Assembly: GCF_003148775.1 (NCBI RefSeq)
Contig: NZ_QGGW01000007.1
Location: 124,001-188,000, forward strand
Reading direction: 5' to 3'
Origin: Roseicyclus mahoneyensis
Lineage (GTDB): Bacteria > Pseudomonadota > Alphaproteobacteria > Rhodobacterales > Rhodobacteraceae
DNA: 64,000 bases
Both the position numbers and the translations under genes were made by a program. This document shows positions 17,044 to 24,998 of the stretch, piece by piece. Below the pieces are notes generated by a model. It did no database searches, was not told the DNA's origin, and worked only from the letters and a program-made list of their open reading frames with translations. How positions within the stretch are numbered: position 1 is the first letter of the stretch; every line of letters starts with the position of its first letter.

Positions 17044-17928
17044 TCAGTCCTGTCGGGCCAGTTCCGCCATCACATGCGCACGGAGCGCCGTCTCGGGCGT
17101 CTCTGTGGCTTGCGCGACCATGCGGCGCAGCCGGTCAAGTCGTGGGGCCATCACCGGCGGATCGCCCGGACCCGGCGCATGGGCAAGGCTCAGAAGGTCC
17201 GGCCGGCCGGCCGTCTCGGCCACGATCCGGGCCAATGCGCCAAGGCTGCGGGGCTGGCCCGATCCGATGTCGCAAGGCCCTGACAGGGGGCTGTCCATGA
17301 GTGCAACCAGCAGGCGGGCGACATGCGGGGTGGAGGCGACATCGCGGATCAGCTCGGCCGCGCGCACCTCGGCCGGGCGTCCCGCGCGGCAGGCGGCGAT
17401 CAGACCGGGGATCAGGCGGCGCGGGTCCTCGTTCGGGCCGTAAAGATGGAACAGCCGCGCCCAGACAAGCGCATCGCCACAGATCGCGGCAAGTTCGGCA
17501 TGAAGCGCGGCCTTGGCCTGCCCGTAGGGGGTCGCGGGCGCGATGGCGCGTGCCTCGTCCCATGTGCCGGGGACCGCGGCGTCATATTCCGCGCAGGTGC
17601 CAAGTGCCACCACGCGCACCCCGCTCGCCGCCATGAAACGGCCCACCAGATCGGCGGAGGCCTCCCGCCAGAGCGCATTGGCCGGCGCCGTCCAGAAGGC
17701 GCCATGTTCCACCTCCCAGGCGCAATGGATCAGGCGCGGCGCAAGGCCCGCCACTTCGGCACGATCCTCCGCGACCAGCAGATCGGCGCGGTGCCATGTG
17801 ACGCCGGGCATCGGCGCGCCGGGGCGGCGGCTGACGGCATGGACGGGGATACGGGCCGCGCAAAGTGCGGCCAGAAGCTGTCGCCCGACAAACCCCGTCG
17901 CCCCGGTCAGAAGGACGGCGTCAGGCAT
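17044..17928 (-). CDS. NAD(P)-dependent nucleotide-sugar epimerase/reductase (SDR)
   Basis: A 294-residue extended short-chain dehydrogenase. The Rossmann motif TGATGFVGRQL opens the protein, HCAWEVEHGAFWTAP is the sugar-nucleotide SDR segment, and the catalytic YxxxK is YGQAK. LYGPNEDPRRLIPGLI follows, as in 4-ketoreductases and 4-epimerases of NDP-deoxysugars. It lies downstream of the rfbC, methyltransferase and rfbG relics and of intact rfbF on the same strand, so it was probably the last step (C4 reduction) of a CDP-deoxysugar pathway. A broken relative lies at 61404-61841. Start: ATG giving MPDAV. Confidence 0.83.
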   Translation of the reverse strand: MPDAVLLTGATGFVGRQLLAALCAARIPVHAVSRRPGAPMPGVTWHRADLLVAEDRAEVAGLAPRLIHCAWEVEHGAFWTAPANALWREASADLVGRFMAASGVRVVALGTCAEYDAAVPGTWDEARAIAPATPYGQAKAALHAELAAICGDALVWARLFHLYGPNEDPRRLIPGLIAACRAGRPAEVRAAELIRDVASTPHVARLLVALMDSPLSGPCDIGSGQPRSLGALARIVAETAGRPDLLSLAHAPGPGDPPVMAPRLDRLRRMVAQATETPETALRAHVMAELARQD

Positions 17929-18049
17929 GGGGCAGGTCCGGCCGGTTTCGGTCACGCTTTGAGATGGCGGCGGGGCGCGCGGGCCGACCGGTGTCGAGCG
18001 CGGACCCATCCCGGCACGCGTGCCGCCAGAGCCTGTGCCTGCAGCGAAA

Positions 18050-18319
18050 AGCGAGGCTTTCTGCGCGCAGGTCCACTGTCACGTCCCATATCGCGCCCGC
18101 AACACAGCGCAGTGGCTTGGCCCCGCGATGCGGTTCGGCCCGCCGGTGGAGGAGCCCGCGCAGGTTGGTCGAAAGGCTGGCCTGAGCCGAGGGGAAATCG
18201 AGCCCGATGGCGACAAGACCTTCGGCCCAACAGCCGTGGCGCGTGCCGCCCCTCGCGTCGATCTGCGCCAGACCTTCGACCTCCAAGACGCCGGGGATGT
18301 GGGTGTGGGCCAGCTGCAT
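18050..18319 (-). pseudogene. Relic of rfbC-like NDP-4-keto-deoxysugar 3,5-epimerase
   Basis: Reading the minus strand, about 90 residues match the N-terminal half of RfbC-type epimerases: MQLAHTHIPGVLEVEG, then DARG, STNLRGLLH (for GTxRGLH) and LRCVAGAIWDVTVDLR (for VRCxxGAIWDVxVDLRxxS). The second half of the family (about 180 residues in the intact gene at 63058-63606) is missing, and the conserved His lies in a damaged context. The N-terminus is closer to the common LPGV-type RfbC than to the intact copy in this window, so it is not a recent duplicate of that gene. Confidence 0.65.
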
Positions 18320-18379
18320 CCATGCCGCTCCATGCGGGACACCGCCGTCCGGGGTCCACCGGTCAAGATTCTCGCGACG

Positions 18380-18475
18380 CCCGAAGGCTCGATCCCGAGG
18401 CATGGGATGCCGGCCTTGCCGAAATTTCCAAGCAGGTGGCCGTCGTTCGAGGCCACCACGATCACGCGCGAACCC
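18380..18475 (-). pseudogene. Relic of sugar C-methyltransferase
   Basis: A short minus-strand stretch reads VIVVASNDGHLLGNFGKAG then IPCLGIEP. This is nearly the same as motif I of the intact methyltransferase at 61838-63061 (VVELASNDGYLLRNF, AGIPCLGIEP). It is in a different frame from the rfbG and rfbC relics on either side. The zinc-binding N-terminal Cys cluster and the C-terminal domain were not found, so only a fragment remains; faint similarity may extend upstream to about 18640. Confidence 0.65.
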
Positions 18476-18603
18476 GGCCCGGGCGACGGACAGGCGTTCG
18501 GCACCGGGTGCAGTCCCGGATCGCGCAAGCCCGCTGTCCACGGCGAGCTTCGGCGCCGCGGGCAGCAGCGTCTTGGCGGGGGCCTCGGCACGCAGTGCGC
18601 GGC

Positions 18604-18638
18604 CTGTGACCTCCTGCGAGAGGCGCAGGAGGTCACAG
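18604..18638. repeat. Perfect 15-base-stem inverted repeat inside the relic block
   Basis: CTGTGACCTCCTGCG and its exact reverse complement are separated by the five bases AGAGG. The hairpin lies between the rfbG and methyltransferase relics. There is no T run, so it is a poor terminator. A perfect palindrome in otherwise decayed DNA may mark a rearrangement junction. Confidence 0.7.
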
Positions 18639-18699
18639 ATCGACATCTTAGCTCCGACCGGGCCACGTTTGAGAGCTTCTTGGGTCAGTCCGGTGAGCC

Positions 18700-19225
18700 G
18701 ATCGTCGACAGGGATCGGGTGGTCCACGCCCGCGTCCAGCGCATGCTGGAACGCACGGGTCGCGCCCGGGTTGCGCAGGGCCGGCGACAGGCCAGCCGTC
18801 CCGGGGCGGCCCGGTCCGGGCGCGCGGTAAACCTTGTCGGAGGCGACGGTTAACGCCGCCGCGCACGGGCAGCGCAGGGCTTGCAAGACGGTCTTGGTGC
18901 GGGTGGGGTTGCTCGAACATCCGCGGACCGGGTCGCAGACCCCCTCGGACAAGGTTGCTTGGGCGGCCACGCGCAAGACAATGGCGTCACCGCTGGGGTC
19001 CACCCATACCTTCGCATCCGGGTGGGCAAGACCTGCGCGCAGGTCGGGCGAAAGCTCGCGTCCCGCGCACAACAGGTCATGGACGCCCTGTCCCGGCTTG
19101 TGGGCGAGCGGCTTGCCCGTCACCCGCGCCCTTTGTTCGACCAGCCGCCGCCCGGCCCAGGCTCCGTTGAACCCGGTGGTTCCGGTCAGAGGCCCGGCCC
19201 GGAAGGTACGCAGGGGACGGATCAC
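18700..19225 (-). pseudogene. rfbG: Relic of CDP-glucose 4,6-dehydratase
   Basis: Starting in overlap with the rfbF stop (GTGATC), the minus strand encodes recognisable RfbG pieces in order: GTTGFNGAW (degraded TGHTGFKGxW Rossmann motif), LVEQRARVTG, PGQGVHDLLCAGRELSPDLR, DAIVLRVAAQA, the ALTVASDKVY segment (TSDKxY), and then directly LRNPGATRAFQHALD, which matches the C-terminal NPGATRPWQHVLDP. Roughly 120 residues between the last two, including the catalytic YxxxK and the GNVIGGGDW region, are deleted. The frame stays open, but the nucleotide-binding glycines and catalytic residues are lost, so it cannot be functional. The C-terminal part of an intact copy is at 63603-64000. Confidence 0.72.
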
Positions 19226-19992
19226 CAGATCTTCCACGGTGCCTGCCCCCCGTCCCACAGCGCCTGGAGCGTATCGCGGTCACGCAGCGTGTCCATAGGT
19301 TGCCAAAAGCCGCGATGCTCCCACGACATCAACTGCCCGTCGCGGGCGAGCCCGCGCAGGGTGTCTTGTTCCAGCACGGTCGCATCCCCGGCGATCCGGT
19401 CCAGCACGGACGGCGACAGCACGAAGAACCCCCCGTTGATCAACCCTCCATCGCCGGCAGGTTTCTCGACGAAGGCTGTGACTTCATGGCCGTCTCGTTT
19501 CAGCGCGCCGAAGCGGCCGGGCGGCACCACGGCCGTCACCGTGGCCTCGCGGCCATGGGCGCGATGAAACGCGATGCTGCCGGCAATATCCACATCGCCC
19601 AGCCCGTCGCCATAGGTCAGGCAAAACGCCTCTTCGCGCTGCAACAGGTGGCCCACGCGCACCAGCCGGCCGCCGGTCTGCGTATCGTCTCCGGTGTCGA
19701 TCAGGGCCACGCGCCAAGGTTCGGCGGCGGGGCGCAGCACTTCGAACGTACTGGTGGCCACATCGACCACGATGTCGGACGACAGCCTCGCGTAGTTGAG
19801 AAAGAATTCCTTGATCTGCCAGCCGCGATAGCCAAGACAGATCACGAAATCGGTGATCCCGTGGGCCTGATAGAGCTTGAGGATATGCCACAAGATCGGC
19901 CGCCCGCCGATCTCGACCATGGGTTTGGGGCGCAGACCCGTTTCCTCGGACAGCCGTGTGCCGCGCCCGCCTGCAAGGATCACCGCTTTCAC
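19222..19992 (-). CDS. rfbF: Glucose-1-phosphate cytidylyltransferase
   Basis: A 256-residue nucleotidyltransferase that makes CDP-glucose from CTP and glucose 1-phosphate, the first step of CDP-deoxysugar pathways. MKAVILAGGRGTRLSEETGLRPKPMVEIG is the signature N-terminus, with GGRPILWHILKLY; FEVLRPAAEPWRVALIDTGDDTQTGGRL is the RfbF-specific region. MDTLRDRDTLQALW and the C-terminal PWKIW also match the family. Its start overlaps the upstream TPR glycosyltransferase by four bases, and the rfbG relic begins in its stop. It looks intact, so CDP-glucose can still be made, but the next enzyme must come from elsewhere. Confidence 0.93.
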   Translation of the reverse strand: MKAVILAGGRGTRLSEETGLRPKPMVEIGGRPILWHILKLYQAHGITDFVICLGYRGWQIKEFFLNYARLSSDIVVDVATSTFEVLRPAAEPWRVALIDTGDDTQTGGRLVRVGHLLQREEAFCLTYGDGLGDVDIAGSIAFHRAHGREATVTAVVPPGRFGALKRDGHEVTAFVEKPAGDGGLINGGFFVLSPSVLDRIAGDATVLEQDTLRGLARDGQLMSWEHRGFWQPMDTLRDRDTLQALWDGGQAPWKIW

Positions 19993-22280
19993 TCGGACGC
20001 CACCTTTCGTGCCAGACCGTAGAAATGCCGGGCGAAGCGGTCGGGCTGGCCCAGCGGGTTTGCCGCGATCTGCGCGCGCAACCCGTGGCGCAGCTGCAGT
20101 CGCCGGGCCGGATCAGCGGCAAGGTCCGCGGCGGCGGCAACGTAGTCCTCGGGGGTCGATGCAGCCAGATCACCCAAACCTGCATTCGTCAGGTTCGAGT
20201 AGGACAGCCGCTCGGGGAAACCGGGGCCCACGAGGGTGATGGTGGGCACGCCCATCCAAAGCGCCTCGCAGGTCGTGGTGCCGCCGACATGGGGCGCGGT
20301 ATCCAGCGCGATGTCGATCTCGTTGTAGTGGCGCATGTGATCGCCGCGCACGCCGATATAGTCCAGCCGGTCCGGGTCGACGTCGCGCCGCGCGAAGGCG
20401 GTGCGGGTGTTGGCGACAAAGCTCGGCGCACCCGCCTCGGGGCGCAGGAACACGAAGCGCGACCCCGGCACCGCGCGCAGAACCATGGCCCACAGGTCAA
20501 GACAGAACGGCGTATACTTGTAGGGATTGTTGGCGGTGCCGAAGGTGAGATGGCCCTTGCGCGCCTCGGGTGTGGCGTCGGTGATGGGGGTGGGCGCGAA
20601 CATGCGCGACAGCGCCACCCAGGTTTCGGGCATCGCGAAGGGCCGTTCGATCAGCAGGCGCGGATCGGCAGGGTGCAGCCAAGGGTCGGTCAAGATGAGA
20701 TCGATCCGCGACAGACCTGCCGAATGCGGATAGCCCAGCCAGCTCGCCCCGAGGCGCGCGGGACGATAGGCCATCACCTCGAGCTTGTTCATCGCCGTTG
20801 ATCCGCCCAGTTCGAACAGGATATCGAGCCCGTCCGCCGCGATGCCTTCGGCCACCTGTGGCGTGGGCCGGCCCGGCCAATGGCGAAAGGCGGTGACCTT
20901 GCTTGCGAGATGGGTCTGCACCTTGTCGGCGGGTTTCTCGCTGAAGGAATAGCAAAACACCTCGACCGCGTCGGGGTCGTAGCCTTCCAGCAGCGGCAGG
21001 GCGAAATAGGTCACCGGATGGTGGCGCAGGTCCGAGGACATGAAGCCAACGCGCAGCTTGCGCGCGCCATGGAGCGCCGGGGTCACAGGCGGCAGCGGCG
21101 TGATCGCCGCCTCGACCTTGCGTCCCCAGTCGCGGTGCCAGTCCACCAGTGCGATCCGGTCCTCGAGCGTGGTCACCTGCCCCAACTCGTAATGCACCGA
21201 GGAATGGCGCCCCTCGGCCAGCCAATGTGGCAGAAGGTCGGACAGATCGCCGGTGGCGGCCATCCGGTCCTCGTCCATTACCCGCATCAGCACCGTGCGC
21301 AGGGTCCGGGCGGCTGGAGGCAGCCGGTCGGGGAAACGCGCCATCATCTCGCAAGACAGGGTATAGGCCTGTTCGATATGGGCGGTCTCGTCGTCGTAGC
21401 GGCTGCGCACAAGGCTGTCGATCCGGCGGTCGAGCAACTCGAAGGAGGTCGGATCGCCCTCGGTGGCGCGTGCAAGTGCCGCATTCGCGCCCCGTCGATC
21501 CCCGTCGCCCAAGATATGCGCCAGAAGGAAATTCGCGTCGACATGGGTGCGGTTGCGCGCGATCACCCGCTCCAGCAAGGCCAGCGCGCGGGCGCGGTTG
21601 CCCCGGCGTGAGGCATGGCGGGCGACGGTGACGGTCAGGGCGTCATCGCCGGGGGCAGCCGCCAGCGCCGTTTCGAGGGTGTCATCAAGCTCGGCCGGGC
21701 GGCCCGCGCCATGCAATGCCTGCACCAAAAGCGCCAGCGCGCGGCGATCGGAGGGTGTGATCCGCAAGGCGGTGCGCAGGCTGCGCTCGGCCTCATTCCA
21801 ACGCTGCAGGGCCAGTTCCTCGGCCCCGAGCAGGCGCCAAAGCTCGGCAGATTTCGGCGCGATCCGCAGCGCCCCGCGATAGGTTTCGGCGGCGCGTGCA
21901 TGATCGCCCATCTGCGCCAGCACATTGCCCAGATTGTGCCACGGCGAGATGTCGGAGGGGCGCATCCGGCGCGCCTTTTCCAGCACCTCGGCCGACTTGG
22001 TCAGCCGCCCGGCCCGCTTGAGCAGCACACCCATCAGGTTCCAGACCGCGACATCCTTGCGGTTGCGTTCGAACCATGGGCGGTAGACGGCCACGGCTTC
22101 CTCCGCGCGGCCCAGTTCGGACAGCGCCAGCGCATGGCCCTGCGCCGTCAGTTTGGGCGATGCACCCGCCGCGCGCGCCCGCTCGAAGGCCGCGAGGGCG
22201 CGCGCGGCGTCGCCATCGCGTTGGGCGGCGGCCGCAGCGGCAAGCGCGAGGTCCGCTTCGGTCAGGCCGGGTCGAGTCAT
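19989..22280 (-). CDS. TPR protein with OGT-like (GT41) glycosyltransferase domain
   Basis: A 763-residue protein. The N-terminal part, to about 340, is a run of tetratricopeptide repeats (for example WNLMGVLLKRAGRLTKSAEVLEKA and WHNLGNVLAQMGDHARAAETYRGA). The rest is a GT41 domain as in O-GlcNAc transferase / SPINDLY proteins: LRVGFMSSDLRHHPV, ILFELGGSTAMNKLEVMAYRPA, TFGTANNPYKYTP, IDIALDTAPHVGGTTTCEALWMGVP, GDLAAST. It probably glycosylates a protein or surface structure. The ATG giving MTRPG is preferred; a GTG 22 codons upstream is possible, but its extra residues look non-coding. It is the first gene of the operon with rfbF. Confidence 0.85.
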   Translation of the reverse strand: MTRPGLTEADLALAAAAAAQRDGDAARALAAFERARAAGASPKLTAQGHALALSELGRAEEAVAVYRPWFERNRKDVAVWNLMGVLLKRAGRLTKSAEVLEKARRMRPSDISPWHNLGNVLAQMGDHARAAETYRGALRIAPKSAELWRLLGAEELALQRWNEAERSLRTALRITPSDRRALALLVQALHGAGRPAELDDTLETALAAAPGDDALTVTVARHASRRGNRARALALLERVIARNRTHVDANFLLAHILGDGDRRGANAALARATEGDPTSFELLDRRIDSLVRSRYDDETAHIEQAYTLSCEMMARFPDRLPPAARTLRTVLMRVMDEDRMAATGDLSDLLPHWLAEGRHSSVHYELGQVTTLEDRIALVDWHRDWGRKVEAAITPLPPVTPALHGARKLRVGFMSSDLRHHPVTYFALPLLEGYDPDAVEVFCYSFSEKPADKVQTHLASKVTAFRHWPGRPTPQVAEGIAADGLDILFELGGSTAMNKLEVMAYRPARLGASWLGYPHSAGLSRIDLILTDPWLHPADPRLLIERPFAMPETWVALSRMFAPTPITDATPEARKGHLTFGTANNPYKYTPFCLDLWAMVLRAVPGSRFVFLRPEAGAPSFVANTRTAFARRDVDPDRLDYIGVRGDHMRHYNEIDIALDTAPHVGGTTTCEALWMGVPTITLVGPGFPERLSYSNLTNAGLGDLAASTPEDYVAAAADLAADPARRLQLRHGLRAQIAANPLGQPDRFARHFYGLARKVASE

Positions 22281-22506
22281 CGCCGGCTCAAGACTCAGGC
22301 CAAAGTGCGATGGGTCCGACCCGCTGTCCTTGCCTGTCTGCGCCACCTCGCCGTGCCATCGCCTCAGTCCCTTTTTGCGGTTTCTCGAAGAACATACGGT
22401 CCTCTACCAGCCCTGCATCCGCGCACGCAGCATTTTTTTCCCGATGGGCAGGATGCAGGCCCGTGTCGGCACCGTATGCAAAAAGCAGACAAAAAGGCCC
22501 TGACCC

Positions 22507-23673
22507 ATGGCACTGACCGACCTTCCCCGTCACCCGGCAGCGGGCGACCCGGCACCCAGTTTCATCCAGCGCACACCGGTGACACCGCGATTTTCCTTTG
22601 ACAGCGCTGCGGGGCGCTATCTGGTGCTGTGCTTTCTCGGCAGCGGCTCGGACCCGCGCGCGCAGACCGTGTTCGAGACCGCCTTGGCCCGCCGGGACCT
22701 CTTCGACGACGAAAGGGCCTGCTTCTTTGCTGTCACGCAAGACCCGCAGGACGAAACGCTGGGCGTGATCGGCAACCGTCCCCCGGGCGTCCGGGTGTTT
22801 TGGGATTTCGACCTGTCGGTCGCCCGGCGCTATGGGGCCATCGACGCGGAGGCGGGGCCCTTCGGGGGCTGGCAGGCGGTTGCCCGATGCTGGGTCGTGA
22901 TCGACCCAACGATGCGGGTGATCGACCGCATCGCGTTTCGGGACGACGGGTCGGACACAGCCGAGGTGATGGCCCTACTGGAAGCGCTCCCACCGCCCGA
23001 CATGCACGCGGGCTTTGCCGTTCCGGCCCCCGTTCTGGTGCTGCCGCGGGTCTTCGAGCCGGAGCTTTGCCGACATCTGATCGCGCTTTATGACGCGCAA
23101 GGGGGCGTGGAGAGCGGCTTCATGCGGCAGATCGACGGGCGGACCGTGGGCGTGATGGACGCGGGCTTCAAGGTGCGCCGGGACATCACCTTGTCCGATG
23201 CGAGCCTGATTGCGGCGATCCAGACGCGGTTCATCCGCCGCGTGGTGCCCGAAATCGCAAAGGTCCACCAGTTCCACGTCACCAGAATGGAACGCTACAT
23301 CGTGTCGTGCTATGCGGCCGAGGACGGTGGACATTTCTCGGCCCATCGTGACAACACCACGGCGGGCACGGCACATCGCCGCTTTGCCGTTTCGGTCAAC
23401 CTGAACGCGGATTTCGAGGGCGGCGAGGTGAGTTTCCCCGAATACGGTCCCCGCGGCTTCAAGGCGCCACCCGGCGGGGCGGTGGTCTTTTCGTGCTCGC
23501 TGCTGCACCGGGTCAGCCGCGTGACGCAAGGGCGACGCTACGCCTTTTTGCCCTTTCTCTACGATGACGCCGCTGCCCGCATCCGGGAACGCAACGCGGG
23601 CCTTGTGGACGCGAGCGGTGCGACGGCTGCGTTCGATGCCCGGCAGAGCCCGGCCGGGGCGGACGCGAAATGA
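22507..23673 (+). CDS. Thioredoxin-fold / 2OG-Fe(II) oxygenase fusion protein
   Basis: A 388-residue two-domain protein. Residues about 5-165 resemble a peroxiredoxin/AhpC fold (GDPAPSF, RYLVLCFLGSG, FFAVTQDP) but lack the catalytic TxxC cysteine, as the active-site region reads FLGSGSDP. Residues about 175-350 are a 2-oxoglutarate/Fe(II) dioxygenase of the prolyl-hydroxylase type: iron ligands His280-x-Asp282 (HRD) and His334 (LLHRVS), and a 2OG-binding Arg at 343 or 344. ADFEGGEVSFPEYG is the typical core. The ATG of the following ECF sigma gene overlaps its stop. It may hydroxylate a protein; the substrate is unknown. Confidence 0.82.
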   Translation: MALTDLPRHPAAGDPAPSFIQRTPVTPRFSFDSAAGRYLVLCFLGSGSDPRAQTVFETALARRDLFDDERACFFAVTQDPQDETLGVIGNRPPGVRVFWDFDLSVARRYGAIDAEAGPFGGWQAVARCWVVIDPTMRVIDRIAFRDDGSDTAEVMALLEALPPPDMHAGFAVPAPVLVLPRVFEPELCRHLIALYDAQGGVESGFMRQIDGRTVGVMDAGFKVRRDITLSDASLIAAIQTRFIRRVVPEIAKVHQFHVTRMERYIVSCYAAEDGGHFSAHRDNTTAGTAHRRFAVSVNLNADFEGGEVSFPEYGPRGFKAPPGGAVVFSCSLLHRVSRVTQGRRYAFLPFLYDDAAARIRERNAGLVDASGATAAFDARQSPAGADAK

Positions 23674-24206
23674 GCGGTGCTGCGCGGCTCGACGTGACCG
23701 CGCATCTGGAGGCACTGCGCCGCTATGCCCGCGTGCTGACGCGCAATGGCAGCGAAGCTGACGATCTGGTGCAAGGCGCCCTTTTGCGGGCGTTGGAAAA
23801 GCGGGCGAGTTTTCGGGACGGCGCGGATCTGCGGGTCTGGCTGATGTCGATCTTGCATAACCACCATATCGACCGCCTGCGCAGCACCAGCGCGGCAACC
23901 GCGCGCGAGACCGCATGGGCCGACCTTGCGCCGGGTTTCGCGCCTCCCGCGGGCGAGCATGCGGTAAGGCTGGAGCAATTGCGCGCCGCCGTCCTGACCC
24001 TGCCCGAGGATCAGCGCGAGGCGCTGCATCTGGTCGCCATCGAGGGGCTTTCGGTGGCCGAGGCGGCGGATGTCCTGTCGGTGCCCCCGGGCACCGTCAT
24101 GTCGCGCGTGGGACGGGCAAGGGCCGCGCTACGGCGTTGGGAAGATGGCGGTACAGCGCGGCTTTCGAGCATCAGACTTGTGGGAGGTGCGGATGACGCG
24201 ACCTGA
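23670..24206 (+). CDS. ECF RNA polymerase sigma factor
   Basis: A 178-residue extracytoplasmic-function sigma factor. Region 2 contains LRRYARVLTRNGSEADDLVQGALLRAL and VWLMSILHNHHIDRLR; region 4 reads LTLPEDQREALHLVAIEGLSVAEAADVL followed by the DNA-binding helix VPPGTVMSRVGRARAALR. It directs RNA polymerase to a stress regulon. It overlaps both neighbours, by four bases with the oxygenase gene upstream and 14 bases with the anti-sigma gene downstream, so all three are probably made together. No target promoter was identified. Confidence 0.92.
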   Translation: MSGAARLDVTAHLEALRRYARVLTRNGSEADDLVQGALLRALEKRASFRDGADLRVWLMSILHNHHIDRLRSTSAATARETAWADLAPGFAPPAGEHAVRLEQLRAAVLTLPEDQREALHLVAIEGLSVAEAADVLSVPPGTVMSRVGRARAALRRWEDGGTARLSSIRLVGGADDAT

Positions 24207-24957
24207 AGACGGCATCACCGAAACCGAACTCGATGCCTTCCTGACCGGCCAGCTCGAGGCCGGGCGGCGTTTTGCCGTCGCCGACCATCTGGCGCGCCAC
24301 CCCGATCTGGCAGCGCGCGCGATGTCGGACCTGCGCCTGCGCGAAGGTCTGCATCTGGTGCTTTCACAAGTGGATGGGCCGCCACCGCCCGCTTTGCGGC
24401 AGGCCGCCGACACCTTGGCGCGCGGGCTCGTGCGGCCGCCCCGATGGCCTTTGCGTGCTGCCGCCGCTGCCGCGCTGATCGCGTTGGGCTGGGCGAGTGA
24501 GGCGCTGTGGTCGGGCTTTCAGGAAATGCGCACTATGGCGGAACTGCGTCCCTTGGCCGAGACGGCGCTCGATGCACGCGACGCCGTGGAACTGCGCCGG
24601 TCGTTGGCCTTGACCACGGTGCAGGTCGACGCCGCGCAGATTGCCGAGCGGCTGGGGCTAGATCTGCCGACGCTGCCCACCGAGTGGCAGGTGCGCGATG
24701 TTCAGGTGGTGGCGACCCCACAGGCGCCGGGCCTTGCCCTGGTGATCGACACCCCTGACATGGGCGAGGTCATGCTGCTCAGCTTTCTTCAAAACGATGG
24801 CGGAAGGATCAGCCCGCTCAGGGCCTTCGATCACCGGGGAAGCGCTGTTGCCGTCTTCGAACATGGTCCCACGGCCTTCGTCTTGCTGGATGCCAGTGCA
24901 GGTGTCCGCGCCGAGGTCTCGCGTGAGGCCGAGCGCTTGCTCAGTCGCATGAACTGA
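24193..24957 (+). CDS. Membrane-anchored anti-sigma factor
   Basis: A 254-residue protein with a ChrR/RsgI-like plan. The cytoplasmic N-terminal domain (ITETELDAFLTGQLEAGRRFAVADHLARHPDL) is the usual anti-sigma segment, there is one membrane helix near 95-110 (LRAAAAAALIALGWAS), and a periplasmic domain of about 140 residues follows. It should hold the preceding ECF sigma factor inactive until an envelope signal is sensed. A ribosome binding site (GGGAGGTG) lies inside the sigma gene. No zinc-binding HxxxCxxC motif is visible, so it is not a ZAS-type anti-sigma factor. Confidence 0.85.
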   Translation: MTRPEDGITETELDAFLTGQLEAGRRFAVADHLARHPDLAARAMSDLRLREGLHLVLSQVDGPPPPALRQAADTLARGLVRPPRWPLRAAAAAALIALGWASEALWSGFQEMRTMAELRPLAETALDARDAVELRRSLALTTVQVDAAQIAERLGLDLPTLPTEWQVRDVQVVATPQAPGLALVIDTPDMGEVMLLSFLQNDGGRISPLRAFDHRGSAVAVFEHGPTAFVLLDASAGVRAEVSREAERLLSRMN

Positions 24958-24958
24958 C

Positions 24959-24983
24959 GGCCGCAACGACGCGGCTTGCGGCC
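24959..24983. terminator. Hairpin between convergent genes
   Basis: GGCCGCAA / TTGCGGCC, an eight-base stem with a nine-base loop, followed by TTTCGGG on the plus strand. It probably ends the sigma/anti-sigma transcript. Confidence 0.5.
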
Positions 24984-24998
24984 TTTCGGGCAAGGTGG

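Noticed and set aside
17921-19258. A single 445-codon hypothetical gene on the minus strand
   Set aside because: It strings together pieces of at least two different enzymes (RfbG, RfbC), with a methyltransferase fragment in another frame between them. It is better explained as adjoining pseudogenes.
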